Source: Leptasterias polaris | Taxonomy: Eukaryota > Echinodermata > Asteroidea > Forcipulatida > Asteriidae | DNA length: 64,000 nucleotides | NCBI GenBank assembly: GCA_037783415.1 | Contig: JAZGTN010000098.1 | Coordinates: forward strand, 248,001 to 312,000 | Direction: 5' to 3' | In this document: one piece after another, positions 12,775 through 24,102 of the stretch | Layout: each line of letters opens with the position of its first letter | Position numbering within the stretch: position 1 is the first letter of the stretch | Notes under the pieces: model-generated | The model's input: the letters and a program-made list of their open reading frames with translations, nothing else | Databases searched by the model: none | What the model was told of the DNA's origin: nothing | Program-made: the position numbers and the translations under genes

Positions 12775-13890
12775 ATGAAGTCATATACAGTACTTTTTGC
12801 TGTGCTCTTTGTAGCGTTATTTATAACGACTGAGGCTAAACCTTGGGGCGGACCAAACCGAGGCAACCGACCCAGTCGACCTGGTAAGTCCGGTCTTAAA
12901 AGGTACTATTCAGCAAGGAGTTGGCGTGTTTGCAGATTATCCTAATGTTAAATATTTCCTAAAAACCCAAAATATGATGGTACAGTTCAATTAAAAAGTA
13001 TAAATAGTTCTTTGCCTAACCAAACCAAATTTCCTTACTTTCTCTTCGTGCAGGTCGTCGAGATGAACGGCCTGGTAAACCCAGCAGTTGTTGGCGTCGA
13101 TGCCCCCGTCCAAATCCAGATACTCGAGTCTGTGCATTCGACGGTGTCCGTAATCGGACATTTCCGTCCGAGTGTTTTGTTGAGAAGTTTGAGTGCAAGA
13201 CGGGCCGAAACGTGACTGTTTACACCGAAGGTGCTTGCCCTGCCGTGGCCTTCCAGGTGAACGGTATACCGTCGATGGAAACTGAAAGCAAAGAAGACAG
13301 TAGTAGTAGTGCGGAGAGCAGAGAAGATATTACCACACAAGGTAGGATGGCAGCCATTTTTTTGTACATAAGCAAATAATTTCTTTAAAACATGAAATGC
13401 ATACTTGACTCATTTAGTTTTGGTCTACTAAGTGAAAAGGAAGTAAGCAGAGTGAACATCTTATATTTTTGCATCATTTCGTACATAGGAAACTTCGTGA
13501 TATCAATTTTTTTTAAAGGTTCTGAGTAAAATTAATACTGGAATTTATCAAATAGAAAAACAATTACCTTCGAAACTGAATTAAAACGCCTGAATTAAAA
13601 CTCTCAATAAGTTGCACCACCAGACATTTAAATTGAAAATATTGCAGAAGTTCAGCAATTAGACTGAGCTGTTTCACCATTTCTACTAAACAGGTGTTTC
13701 GGTCACCACGACTGCGGCAACTACTTCACCAACTACGGCACCAACAACAGCGCCAACTACGGCACCAACAGCAGCGCCAACTACGGCACCAACAGCAGCG
13801 CCAACTACGGCACCAACAACAGCACCAACTACTGGACCAACCAGACCACCAGTTGCCGTGGGGGCAACTGCACCAGGTTCACCACCCTAA
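12775..13890 (+). CDS. Secreted Kazal-domain protein with Thr/Pro/Ala-rich tail
   Basis: Exons 12775-12883, 13054-13341 and 13694-13890 splice in phase 1 at both junctions, giving 594 nt, 197 residues and a TAA stop. Exon 1 encodes a signal peptide (MKSYTVLFAVLFVALFITTEA) and a Gly/Arg/Pro-rich start. Exon 2 carries one Kazal-like domain: Cys residues in CWRRCPRP, RVCAFDG, PSECFVEKFEC and EGAC. This matches the family's VCGxDGxxYxxxC...C...GxC core, with Tyr replaced by Phe (FPSEC) and one N-glycosylation sequon in NRT. Exon 3 encodes about 12 repeats of T-T/A-A-P, a likely O-glycosylated mucin-like stalk, and no membrane segment. Kazal domains usually inhibit serine proteases, so the likely site of action is extracellular. 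Target protease and orthologue are unknown. Confidence 0.85.
13730..13850 (+). repeat. In-frame TTAPTAAP-coding minisatellite
   Basis: Within exon 3 of the Kazal gene, 24-bp units built from CCAACTACGGCACCAACA and GCAGCG are repeated about five times. The alternative frame is also open, reading as a His/Gln/Arg repeat. The frame supported by splicing is the Thr/Ala/Pro one. Confidence 0.85.
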
Positions 13891-14115
13891 CAACCAGCAC
13901 CATAAACTCAGAAGGAAATTTATTCCACAGGTTAACGACACAGAAGTCAACATTCAAATGTAGTACTATAGTGTACTAGTATTGTTTGTTTGAATCGTAA
14001 TCTTACATAAATGCACATGACGACGACGAGAGCAGGCAAAACGAAACATTGAGACTAATTACTAACTCACTCTTAATTCTTTTCAGAACCAAAATGGCAT
14101 CCCAAATTTCAAAAT

Positions 14116-14230
14116 CTACTCCGCGGCAGTAGAATAAATAGAAAAACAAGTTCTCAAGAACAACCTATATAAACTGCAGAGTAGATGGTGGTACCGCAAA
14201 CAGAATACACACACATTTTCAAAATACACT
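14116..14230 (+). repeat. Dispersed repeat, three copies (14116, 15300, 18740)
   Basis: The strings CAAGTTCTCAAGAACAA and TACCGCAAAC recur near 15320-15390 in the same orientation and near 18765-18860 in reverse. The 14120 and 18850 copies also share CCGCGGCAGTAGAATAAA or its complement. The family is not identified. Confidence 0.6.
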
Positions 14231-14730
14231 TTTTGTGTGTGCACATAATAATTTCTGTTTTCAACTACTATTTTGTGAATGCTTATTCCTGCGGAAGTGT
14301 TGTACATTCATGATGTTTTTACAGTGATAATTTTCCCTTCCAGATGTAAATATAAATAAATAAATTGATAAATTGACCTCGCATTTATTGATATTAATTT
14401 ATTCCAAATTAATGTAAAAAATATATAGAGCCAAATGTCAAGTAATGTTTATATTTTTACCAAATTAATTTTTACCAAATTAAATTGGAAATCCATTCAA
14501 GCTAAAGATACGATAAAATATACATCAAATACATTTTCTCATTAAGACTTTGGGGGCATTTTTACTTAAGATTTGTTTTCTATAAAGAAGTAATAATTCA
14601 TTTCAATGTTTCAAGAATTTTGTAAAACGAAAAGGAAAATTAAAATATCAGGAAGTTGCCTTGATGAGACGTATTGTTTTTATCTGGACTGTTGTATACA
14701 CTCCTGTGGCTATGTACATGTAATTACAAG

Positions 14731-14890
14731 AAGTAACTATAACTAGTAAACTTGCGGGTATACAATGTGTAAATCTCTTTTGGGGGGAGTGTTGGCTTTG
14801 AAAAGAACCGGTTTGAGCCAACACTTCTCCCAAATGTGATTTACTCACATGGTTTTACCTGCAAGCTTACTAGTAGTCATAGTTACTTCT
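14731..14890. repeat. Foldback MITE, short copy
   Basis: The ends AAGTAACTATAACTAGTA and TACTAGTAGTCATAGTTACTT are inverted. The interior strings TTTTGGGGGGAGTGTTGGCT and AGCCAACACTTCTCCCAAA pair. A longer and nearly perfect relative is at 57537-57800. Confidence 0.8.
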
Positions 14891-15493
14891 TTCCACACGA
14901 TACACATCTTCAAATGCCTGTTTAGCTCGATAATGTTGTTGTTACGCTACCGATCTGTAGGAACATAATGTTCCGGCGTTAAGTTCCAGTTGGACCTTTG
15001 TGCCAACCCATTTTACAAAACCCAATACAGACAAACCATTACTTTCTACAAATTATGTACGCCATACCTTTAGCTTCAACCCTATCCTGGTTTGTCCTAC
15101 CATAATTGTTTGTCAGACAAATGATCTCTTCTCACCTTTCACAATTAATGAAGTCAATTTAATTAATATCTGTGACACACACTTTTGTTTTGTTTATGTT
15201 GCAGGGCAAATGCGCCCATTCCAAATTTGTTATGGAAAGGTCAGAAGTATCCAATCAAGGCACAAAATAGTGGCTTTTAAAGCATGATGAGAGTTTTTTA
15301 CAAGAATAAAAAGCAGGTCAAGTTCTCAAGAACAAATCTACATAGCTAAAGAGATATGCTACCGCAAACTGAATAGGGCCTACACATTGATACCTCACTA
15401 TGCAATACCGCTAAACCCATAAATGAGTTCACTACACCTAATAGTTAACATTTTGATTATTTTCCTTAAAATGTTTTAATGACTTCGGGAAGG

Positions 15494-15738
15494 GGGCCTA
15501 CGAGGCCCCCAAGGGGGAATTATGACGAAAACAAATCCACGTGACAACAAATAGTTTTGACTCATTTAGTGCGCTCGAAACTTGTTCGTGCTCACGAAAC
15601 CATTTCGTGCACTCGAGTAGACTATTACTATTAGTATTATTACGTGTGCTCGAAGTAATTTATTTCGAGTGCACGAAATAAAGAACTCAAATTATTTCTT
15701 GGCAAGTGAATTTGTTTTCATAGGGGCTCCGTAGGCCT
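15494..15738. repeat. TIR element next to the 3' end of the Ig receptor gene
   Basis: The inverted ends are GGCCTACGAGGCCCC and its relative GGGGCTCCGTAGGCC. They continue inward as ACGAAAACAAATCCAC and GTGAATTTGTTTTCAT. The interior has its own imperfect palindrome built on CGAGTGCACGAAAT. About 245 bp, non-coding, and starting about 75 bp beyond the stop codon of the minus-strand receptor, so it may lie in its 3' UTR. Confidence 0.7.
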
Positions 15739-15813
15739 CAGAAAAGTAAAAAGTATACCATACTTTTGCAACAAATTTTGAAATGAGTTCGATCTGTTTG
15801 AGCTATTTGTTTT

Positions 15814-17793
15814 TTAAACATAACTCTGTACACCTTCGTACTCGTCTTCCTTTAGATCGTATCTCAATGTGTCATCCCAATCATGTTCTTGACTCTGTGC
15901 GTCATTCCCTACGTCACTCAATTCACTTGGGGTGAGTCTACCGAAAGACCGTTCCTCGTCATTAAATACGTTATGCGAGACGTTGTCAGTGTCCGGCTCG
16001 ACCCCGTAGCGTTCGAAATCGGGTTGTGGGTATTGTGTATTTTTGTCGTCATTACCGCCGTCATATGCATCGTTGTTGTAGTCGTAGAGGTTGTTGAACT
16101 TGTTTTTGTCGTCGATATTTTTGTATCTATTCTCAATGGGTTCAATACCATGAGGTTTATTACATTTGATATAATAATGAGAACGAGGTCCGTAGTCGAC
16201 TGTCCGATCGTCGACATAATTAGAATATGGATACTTGTCACGCCTTGAAGAAGCTCCTTGCTTTACAGGAGAACCTCCTCTCCCTCGATGCTTTTCCTCT
16301 CTGAGATTGCCCATGAATTCAAGATGATCATGATTTTCTTCACAAGCTGGGCTTCCAGCGTTACGTTCTTCATGTAGAGTTTGTAGATCTCTTTGTCGAA
16401 CTTTTGGTGGCCAGTAAAGATCATTATCACGAACATTATCACCTTGATGTTGTGCGGGATTCTTGTGAGATGGTGCTCTTTCGTTGGGTGTTTTTGCTGC
16501 CTGTTCAGCTTGTAAGACAGCCGGAGAAGACTTCTTATTCCTTACCTCCCTGTAGTACATACAGACCATAACAACCATGATAAAGATAAGCAACGCTGCG
16601 AATAACGAACCTATAATGACTGCACTATAGTCTGGTGGTGGTGTTGGTTCGGTTATAGTACATGCCTTTGTACTCCTAGCGGTAGATACTACATCATGGT
16701 AAGGGGGTTGGGTTGGTAGATCACCTGCATTGATTGTTTGAATGGTTACTATAGCAACCCCCTGGATGCCATCATTATCAATCACGACATACTTGATGCT
16801 CGCACCCCCATCATCCTCCTCTATTTCACGTAACGTGAACTGATTACCTTCTATTCTGTAGCGATCTGTCGCATTCTGCAGCTCCTCAGACACTATCCAG
16901 AATGTTCTGTTGATATTTGACGTCACAGTAATGGCGAAGGAGGTAAACACAACCGTACTTCCAACAATAACAAACCCATTTTGGTTCTTGTAGTTTATTG
17001 TCACCGTTGGCTCCGATACGATGTCGAATGAACCTACAACGCAGCTCCTGTTTAGGTCATTCGTCAATGGGCGTGTCCAAATGCAGACGAATGCCCTTCC
17101 TTCATCGTCTAATGAAGGGATGAAAGTGACTTCCGAGTACGAAAATACACTGTCCGATGAGATTTCTGACGCCAAATGATGACCATCTCTTTCCCAGGAC
17201 AAGTTGACGGATGGCTCACCGACCTCCGATTGGCAGAGCATGACGATGGTCTCCCCAAGGACAACCTGCAACCTCCCATCACCTGTGATGCTAACCCCAC
17301 CCTTTATCAAGCTGCTACAGTTCGGATAGACATCCCCAGGAACATACCTAACTGTAAACTCTGCGACGTCGGATTCCAACAAGATGTCACTCTCTGCACA
17401 CTTAGCATCGGTTAAATTCCTCCCGCAAACCACGAAAGAGAACCACGCTGTGTCGAGCCGGTTCGGGTTGGTTAACCTGAGAGAAAACTGTCTGTTGTCT
17501 GGTAACACCACCTGTCGTGTTATCACGTAGTTGTCAGCATCAAGACCAAGTGACTCGAACACACCATCCCGTTTAACTGTCTCATCGGCGATAACGATTC
17601 CCCGTCTTCTTATAGCAATGATCTGGGTACGAACATCCATACTGCTTACTTGAAAGACTAACGGGGTAAACGAGTCTGCTTCCCCCTCATCACCCTCTGA
17701 GCTAACTGGTTGAATCGTAATGCTCTGCCCGTCAATTAGTGAACTCATCCACAAAACAATCATGATCTCCAAAAATATACGTGCAGCCGCCAT
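15814..17793 (-). CDS. Ig-domain type I membrane receptor with long cytoplasmic tail, intronless
   Basis: The 659-residue frame begins with a signal peptide (1-22). Three Ig-like domains follow (about 25-150, 151-258, 262-354), then a short Pro/Thr stalk, a transmembrane helix at about 391-413 and a 245-residue cytoplasmic tail. Domain 2 has the classical Cys (187), Trp (200, in LSWERDG) and Cys (237, in DEGRAFVC). Domain 1 has lost both canonical Cys but keeps a VVC...C pair (123, 132); domain 3 also lacks the pair. Several N-x-S/T sequons lie outside the membrane. The tail is hydrophilic, with more than a dozen Tyr, including YSNY, YKNI and YEGV, and ends SYV, which fits a class I PDZ ligand. 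The protein is paralogous to the 339-residue receptor at 20272 (shared LGL..DNY, VVC.R, Y.PGD.YP.C). Role unknown; adhesion or immune recognition is a guess. Confidence 0.85.
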   Translation of the reverse strand: MAAARIFLEIMIVLWMSSLIDGQSITIQPVSSEGDEGEADSFTPLVFQVSSMDVRTQIIAIRRRGIVIADETVKRDGVFESLGLDADNYVITRQVVLPDNRQFSLRLTNPNRLDTAWFSFVVCGRNLTDAKCAESDILLESDVAEFTVRYVPGDVYPNCSSLIKGGVSITGDGRLQVVLGETIVMLCQSEVGEPSVNLSWERDGHHLASEISSDSVFSYSEVTFIPSLDDEGRAFVCIWTRPLTNDLNRSCVVGSFDIVSEPTVTINYKNQNGFVIVGSTVVFTSFAITVTSNINRTFWIVSEELQNATDRYRIEGNQFTLREIEEDDGGASIKYVVIDNDGIQGVAIVTIQTINAGDLPTQPPYHDVVSTARSTKACTITEPTPPPDYSAVIIGSLFAALLIFIMVVMVCMYYREVRNKKSSPAVLQAEQAAKTPNERAPSHKNPAQHQGDNVRDNDLYWPPKVRQRDLQTLHEERNAGSPACEENHDHLEFMGNLREEKHRGRGGSPVKQGASSRRDKYPYSNYVDDRTVDYGPRSHYYIKCNKPHGIEPIENRYKNIDDKNKFNNLYDYNNDAYDGGNDDKNTQYPQPDFERYGVEPDTDNVSHNVFNDEERSFGRLTPSELSDVGNDAQSQEHDWDDTLRYDLKEDEYEGVQSYV

Positions 17794-20271
17794 TGCTAAA
17801 AATTAACAGTTTACGGGAATTGGTCCAGCTTATGTTGTACCTACGATGACAATACGTCAGTTACAGGGGCAACCTCCTACCGTTGCTGTGAAGTAACATG
17901 AAAACTAAACATTGATAATTGACAACACGATCTTAAGCATCCCTTACCCAGTGTAAATATCACCGGCATTCAATTATTTATTATGATAATCATTAGGAAT
18001 AGTCATATAAACATTAAGTACCGGTGCGGGGGCAAAGTAGACGAGTACATGAATAGCAACGACATAAGAGTCGTTATTTATTGCTAGACCTGACACCGAC
18101 ATTAGGAATTGAAATTAATCTTCGATGTGTAGTCGCCATATGGCCCTTTTCGAAACCAAGGCATGAGATTGGGCTTGGCCATGGGCTTCGCCAATTATTT
18201 AGCAAACGCTTTCCTTACGGGGCTTCAAACTGCCAGACAGAGCCCAAGCCGGGGCCTATGTCTACAATGTTGATGAATTGCAAATACAACAAAAAGAATT
18301 TTGCTGGTGGTGATTTATTTGTACAACTGCAATACTGCATTTTTATATTATTGTTTAATGAAATTGGTAACTGTTGTTTTATATATTTTTAATCTAAATC
18401 TCATAATGGAATTTCAACTGATACCATTTATTTGTGACATCATTGTTGTGAGAAATACGTCCTGAGTCAATTGCAAAGAGGGTTGTCATTTTATTCTCAA
18501 TGTAACCTCCTTTCCAAAAGGTCATCATCTAAAGACTGAGCAATTTGTGCCGATATTTGTCTTTCTCGGAAACGTGTATTTAAATAATTTTTCCAACATA
18601 ATCGTTTCGAAGCTTTCTGGCATTCTAAAAAATTGGTAATGAACGCGAAAAAGATTTTGTATTTGTTATCCGTAAGTTTGCTTTGTTATAAAGATGGTAA
18701 TGGTAATAAGCACCCTAAATAATATGGGTTTTGAGGCATTGCATGGTGAGGTATCAATATATATTTGGTTTGCGGTAACACCTTGTGTATATCTACTTGC
18801 TAGGTAGATTTGTTCTTTGAGAACTTGTCTTGCTTTTTATTCTACTGCCGCGGAGTAGATTATTCGGAATTCGGGAGAGAACTGTCCTGGTTATTAACTA
18901 CTACCTGGGCGGGAGGTAGGAAATCGGCCGGGACTACTTTCGCTTTGTGGATCGAGGGGACTTCTCGTTATTAACTACACTGCCGCGAAGTGAGTTCTTA
19001 ATAGGTCTCAACGTTTCGACTAGCTTGCTCTAGTCATTATCAGAAGACTGAAGAATGTAATGCATGTTGGTCCATTTATAGGGGTTCAGAGGTTTGAGTC
19101 AGTCACTGCTCTGATTGGTTCTTCTGAAAGGTGAACTGTGGTGTTACCGCAAACCAAATACACCCTAAATAAATTATTGCGTCTGAAATGGCCCCGTTGA
19201 TTAGAAATCAATAAATATATCTCAACAAAGATCGCCCTCCTGTAACTTTTGGAGGTTCAAATGCCTGTGGTGTCCGTCTGTCAATGCCGCGGACAGAGAT
19301 GCGGTTGGTACCCGCTGCCACCTTGCTAAATTTGGATGGATTCGACGTTATTGATGAAAATACCGTGACAATTTTGTTTACCACCAAGTAGACACAAGTA
19401 GACGCTGTATTCGGCTGAATCTTTCACATGTGACTTTTATTGTATATTTCTTGATAACCTTGCTCAAATCAGCATTACGTTGACAAAAACCAATCTATGA
19501 CTCTACCTTAAACCTATGATTGCGCTTTTTGGTACTTGCCCATAAAATTTCAAAATCGAAAAATAAATTACATGAACACTCCAGTTACAAGCACCTGTTT
19601 CTTATCAATGTTTCACTATTTTATTGGAAATTACTCGTGAATAGGCCTATGCAACTTTTTCCCCTCAGGGATAGAGATTATTTGATCGACCAAAGGTCCT
19701 GATCTACTATACGCGAACATAGTTTACTCACGGGTCCCAGCATGATCAGCTATAGTAAATTGATTTTGGCCAAACTGGGCGTGCTATACCCAGTGTTACA
19801 TTACCCTTAGTAAAAACCTAAAAACCAAGCCTTGACATATCGTGCCGTTCTGGAGTCGCCACTAAATCGAGTGTGTTCGCTTATGTCACCGTGGCAACGA
19901 GTTGAGTTGGGTTGTCTGACACCAGTGTCCATCATTCCAGCACTGTAATACAAACACAGTTTTTTCTGAAATAATGTAGAGATATGTAATCAGTAATCAT
20001 AAGGCATACATTGAAGCGGCTCATCGGTCATGCTGTCTGATCCAAACGAAGTCTAATGAACACCAAACAAAAACTGATAGCTTTATTTGCTGTTCATGAT
20101 ACAGATGAAATCAACTGAATTAAAAAGCAAAGGTTGCTTTACATGATGACGTGTATTGCCGTCCAAGGATTAATACTCTGAACAGCTTTTTGCTGTAAAA
20201 TCGGCCTGGAGTCCATTTTCGCAAATCATTGGTGTGTTCCTGGCTTTTTCTAATAGAGGAAAGCTTTTAAA
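17794..20271. other. Shared 5' region of the two divergent Ig receptor genes
   Basis: About 2.5 kb separates the two start codons. It contains the reverse copy of the dispersed repeat at about 18740-18860 and further repeat-like text to about 19170, with a TCTCAACGTTTCGACTAG segment. An AG at 20255-20256 after CTGGCTTTTTCTAAT could be a 5' UTR acceptor for the plus-strand gene. No convincing TATA box or CpG-rich core could be picked out by eye. The small frames at 18081-18392 and 19520-19702 have no coding support. Confidence 0.5.
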
Positions 20272-21291
20272 ATGGCTCAACTTGTGTGTGTTACTCTGTT
20301 TCTTCTAATGAGTTTAATACCTGATGTATTTGCTCAATTATCCATCGTAAGACAACCTGTTGATGTTACTGTGAAGGAGGGAGACAGTCTCGTCACAGTT
20401 AGTTGTGAATTTGTCAACATAAACGAAAGAGACCAGATTGTCTCATTTCGGAGAGGGGACAATATCATAAGTGACGAGCTTGGTCTCCGTTCCGGTGAAC
20501 TACAACGATTGGGTCTGGAAGTCGACAACTACAGCATCAAACGTAACATTAACGTGGGAACATTTGCTAGGTCTTATGACCTATCTATCAAGTCGCCAAC
20601 TAGGAATGACACCAGCGACTACCAGTGTGTCGTGTGCAGGCGGGATACCATCACTAGCATGTGTTCTGATGACATTGTCCTGTCGTCTGAGAGAGCCAGC
20701 CTTAATGTTCATTATTTACCCGGTGATAACTATCCTATCTGCACTGTACCATCCACGGTTGAATCCAACACCAGCTATATTGACGTTCAAGAAGGTACAG
20801 CCTTTGAGATCATCTGCTCATCAGAAACCGGCAGTCCCCTCGTTGAACTTGCTTGGACACGTCATGAAGCTGCGGTCAAAGGTCACGTTCAAGTATCAAC
20901 CGGTAAAAGCAGGCTAACTGAATCGAGATTGATGTTCATGCCAACCATGCAGGACAATGGAACAGTTTTGACGTGCACTTTAACAAGTGCTGCTTTCGAG
21001 GATGACGTGAGGAACTGCAGCACGCTCCCACTGGCTGTTTCTGCTGATGGGAGCAAGGACCCGGGGGGTGTGGGAGGACTAAGCAGAACTATCATTATCA
21101 TTGTCATCCTTGTCTTGGTCATTGTCATTCTAATTGTCACTATTGTCATCGTCTATGTGACGAAGAGGAAGAGGAGAGATCGGGGCTCGTCACGAGGTCC
21201 CAATATTGAGTACCAACCTGCTGGAACCGTAGATACTGATGATATAGACGGCGCTGGTCAAATCAAAGTGGAGCTCGGAGCAGAGGGATGA
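20272..21291 (+). CDS. Ig-domain type I membrane receptor with short tail, intronless
   Basis: The 339-residue frame has a signal peptide (1-21, ending DVFAQ). Ig domain 1 (about 23-148) has both canonical Cys (45 in VTVSCEF and 119 in SDYQC) plus an extra pair at 122 and 131. Ig domain 2 (about 156-256) has IICSS, LAWTR and VLTCTLT. A Gly/Ser hinge follows, then a very Ile/Val-rich transmembrane segment at about 273-296, a KRKRRDR stop-transfer cluster and a 40-residue tail with one Tyr (IEYQP). Sequons such as NDT, NTS and NGT suggest a glycosylated surface protein. It shares the YLPGDNYP linker and the SFRRGDNIISDE region with the 659-residue neighbour, so the two arose by duplication. The function of the family is not known to me. 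Confidence 0.85.
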   Translation: MAQLVCVTLFLLMSLIPDVFAQLSIVRQPVDVTVKEGDSLVTVSCEFVNINERDQIVSFRRGDNIISDELGLRSGELQRLGLEVDNYSIKRNINVGTFARSYDLSIKSPTRNDTSDYQCVVCRRDTITSMCSDDIVLSSERASLNVHYLPGDNYPICTVPSTVESNTSYIDVQEGTAFEIICSSETGSPLVELAWTRHEAAVKGHVQVSTGKSRLTESRLMFMPTMQDNGTVLTCTLTSAAFEDDVRNCSTLPLAVSADGSKDPGGVGGLSRTIIIIVILVLVIVILIVTIVIVYVTKRKRRDRGSSRGPNIEYQPAGTVDTDDIDGAGQIKVELGAEG

Positions 21292-24102
21292 AATCTAGAT
21301 CAAACAATTACACTGTTCAATCAGTGGTATACCTGGGGCCAATTTCATAAAGCAGGGTATACTTTTTCTCTTCATCCTCACTTGGTGTATCCCAACATAG
21401 CATAAAATAACAAACTTGTGAACATTTGGGCTCATTATTGGTCATCGAAGTTGCAAGAAAATAATGAAAAAACACACCCTTGTTGCACACTGTGTGCTTA
21501 CAGATGTCTGAGCATGCCTGGGGCCTTTCTCAGGTTCAAATGTTTTGGTGAAAAAAATACCTCTTTCTCTGAAACTACATAACTTCAAGGAGGGTCATTT
21601 CTAACAATATTTTATTTTATCTTTTCATTCACAGCGCTCCAGTTCTCTTTACCAAGTAGGCCTACGTTTTTATAGTTAACAGCCAAAGTAGCGTGTCACA
21701 TGCACACCCAGTAACTGGTATCCTGCTGATTTTTTGCTGAACAGGAAACCTTTAAGCACAAACATGTAAGTTTGAGTCCTACTCAATTTCTTGGTGTGGG
21801 TGCCAAAAGAAAGTCACAAACAAAATGGTTTTCCCTAGTGTGGACACGCCTATGGCATGTATACGTCAATCTGTCTTGAAATGTGGGGTGGGGAATCAAG
21901 AGGTGTTTCAGGGGTGGAGCCCTTGTAGGGGATTTAAGGGGCGGAGCCCCCTGAAGCTTGGCGTTCTAGCATGTCCGAATAGCCTATAGAAAAGATCCCT
22001 TTGCTATAAATATTTACATAAAATTGTTATAAAACTTAGAGAGAGAGAAGGAACGGGAGACACTATAATAAAAGCCCAGTATAGGCCTATAATGATTCAT
22101 TAATCTTATACTTTAATTTCACAAACTCTCCCTCCCTCGCCGCCCCCTTTTATCTTAACCGGGGTCCTCTAGGAATTTTTGAATTCCTCAATATCTCTTC
22201 TTTGTTATCGATGAATCTTAAAACTGTTTTTAAATTTGTCGTTTCGACAAACTTTCTGCATTGTTGTTAGATTTGCACCGTCAACAGAATTGGCGCGCCC
22301 AGGAATATAGCATATATATATATTTTTAATTTTATTTTTGGGGGGAGGGGGCTCAAAACAAAATAACGATGGGTCCATTGGCCGGTGTTACGGAGGTGTC
22401 AGAACTTTGGCGTTGTAGGGGTGGAAAATCAAGCCTCCGTATACGTCGTCTAAAAACAGAGAAATCGACAAACTTCCACATCTGATAGCCTGCATTATGT
22501 CGGACTTTTAAAAAATGCGGAAAGGAAGCAACATGTGATGAAATGCGTTTGGATCTGGTCGATGCATATTACCTTCATGCATATTCATTAAAACATCGTG
22601 GGTAAAAAAAAGTACTATCCACTGTTTCTCAAATTCAAGTGTAATCTTTACAATTGTCCGGCAATCCCTTGAAAAGTGGGAGGGCACTTGAATGCCGGAA
22701 AGACAGACAAATCGGCACATTGGTTTCAAATGCTTATGTTATTGTTGAAAATTATTTTTTAAGCAATTAAAAGTGAAATATCCATGTGGGAGAAAGAAAA
22801 AAGCGTATGGCATGATTAATATTTTAATGATGACAAATCCATCCTGCAGCCGGGAAAAAATTACACAAAAATTTGCGATTTCTCTCCTGCCTGTCTCTCC
22901 CCGCCTTCCCCTTCATTTTGTTCCCTTTTCGGTGACCATTTGGGGGATCTCACCCCCTCCCCCCCCCCCCCCCCCAGATGCGACAGCCCATTACACGGGA
23001 CAGAATTGTGTAGGGCCTAAGTAACAGTTTATCAACAATACAATGAAATATTGTTTCACTGGTTTAGGACAGTAATTGAATACTACACTATACCTCTGAA
23101 AATAAAACATTGCCTTTTTTGTTTGCTTTGGTAAATAAAAACATTATACTATTTGGCAACAGTCTGATTCACATCAGAGGTAGATCATGCTTTGTATGGT
23201 CATCATGAGTTTCTTTTGCAAGGGACACGGCATAAACGATTGTAGGCCTACTTCTTAAGTGCCATAGCCACTGTTTCTCTTCGGTAGCTTTACAAAATTA
23301 AGAAATTCATATTGAAAGCGTCATACTTAATTAACACAAGTATGGTAAACATTCTGTAAAGCTCGCTGTATCGTGAGTAATGCGGTTGCAAGTACCGGCA
23401 GGAAATTTAATCTGACTCATACCAACAGGAAGCAGAATTGATGTAAATTCCATACTTTGACATGATACTGCAGGATGAAGAAGCATAGGCCGTATCTGAA
23501 TTGACAGCTACGACTACGGCTACGACTGTTGCTAAGGGCGTTGCTAAGGACGTTCCATACTTCAACGCATGATGACGCCTCGATCCAGCCTTAGCCGTTA
23601 CCGGCGTAGCCTCTATCTTGGTTTCTCCATCATACAACCGCCGCCGGCTAGACAACTTGGTGTCTAAGCCAGCTAGGAGGGAAGACCTTTTCCGTGCCGA
23701 ACCCTACAAACAAGTCCCGTTTTTGGTTTGCAACAAATAAAATTAAAAATGTAATAAAAAATACAGAAAAGTTCTGGCGATCGGTTTCTCACGATTACAA
23801 ACAATGATTTTGTACAAGTCGTACATTCTTTCCCAATCTAGCCGGAACATCTGACGCCCTCATTTCGAGGCATTCTGCTTTTTATCAAAAATGGATTCAG
23901 GCTCTGCGAATAATATTAACTCCCAAAGCAAGGTTCAAAGGAGGGCGCCCTATTGTTTCGGGAAATAATTTGCAGACCAACCAACAAGTGATGGTGGGGA
24001 GTGGACATTATCAACTTTAATCAATTGAGCCTCTAGAATAACATTGATCGTATATTCATTTAGTTAGTAATACGGTAACGACCACCAGACTGAAGTTCCA
24101 CG
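21292..24102. other. Interval between the Ig receptor and EEA1
   Basis: No gene is supported. The block contains dispersed-repeat text near 21390-21560, a G-rich/C-rich stretch near 22335-22355, a C-run at 22957-22976, and a repeat built of GGCTACGACTGTTGCTAAGG at about 23484-23620 with relatives inside EEA1. The last few hundred bases before 24103 should hold the EEA1 promoter and 5' UTR, but no element is recognisable. Confidence 0.5.

Noticed and set aside
13694..13963. His/Gln/Arg-repeat protein in the alternative frame
   Set aside because: Splicing from exon 2 in phase 1 selects the Thr/Ala/Pro frame, which ends at a stop after 64 residues and completes a signal-peptide-bearing protein.
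15883..16248. 121-residue plus-strand and 107-residue minus-strand frames inside the Ig receptor
   Set aside because: They overlap the Asp/Asn/Tyr-rich tail of the 659-residue protein, whose biased codons open the other frames.
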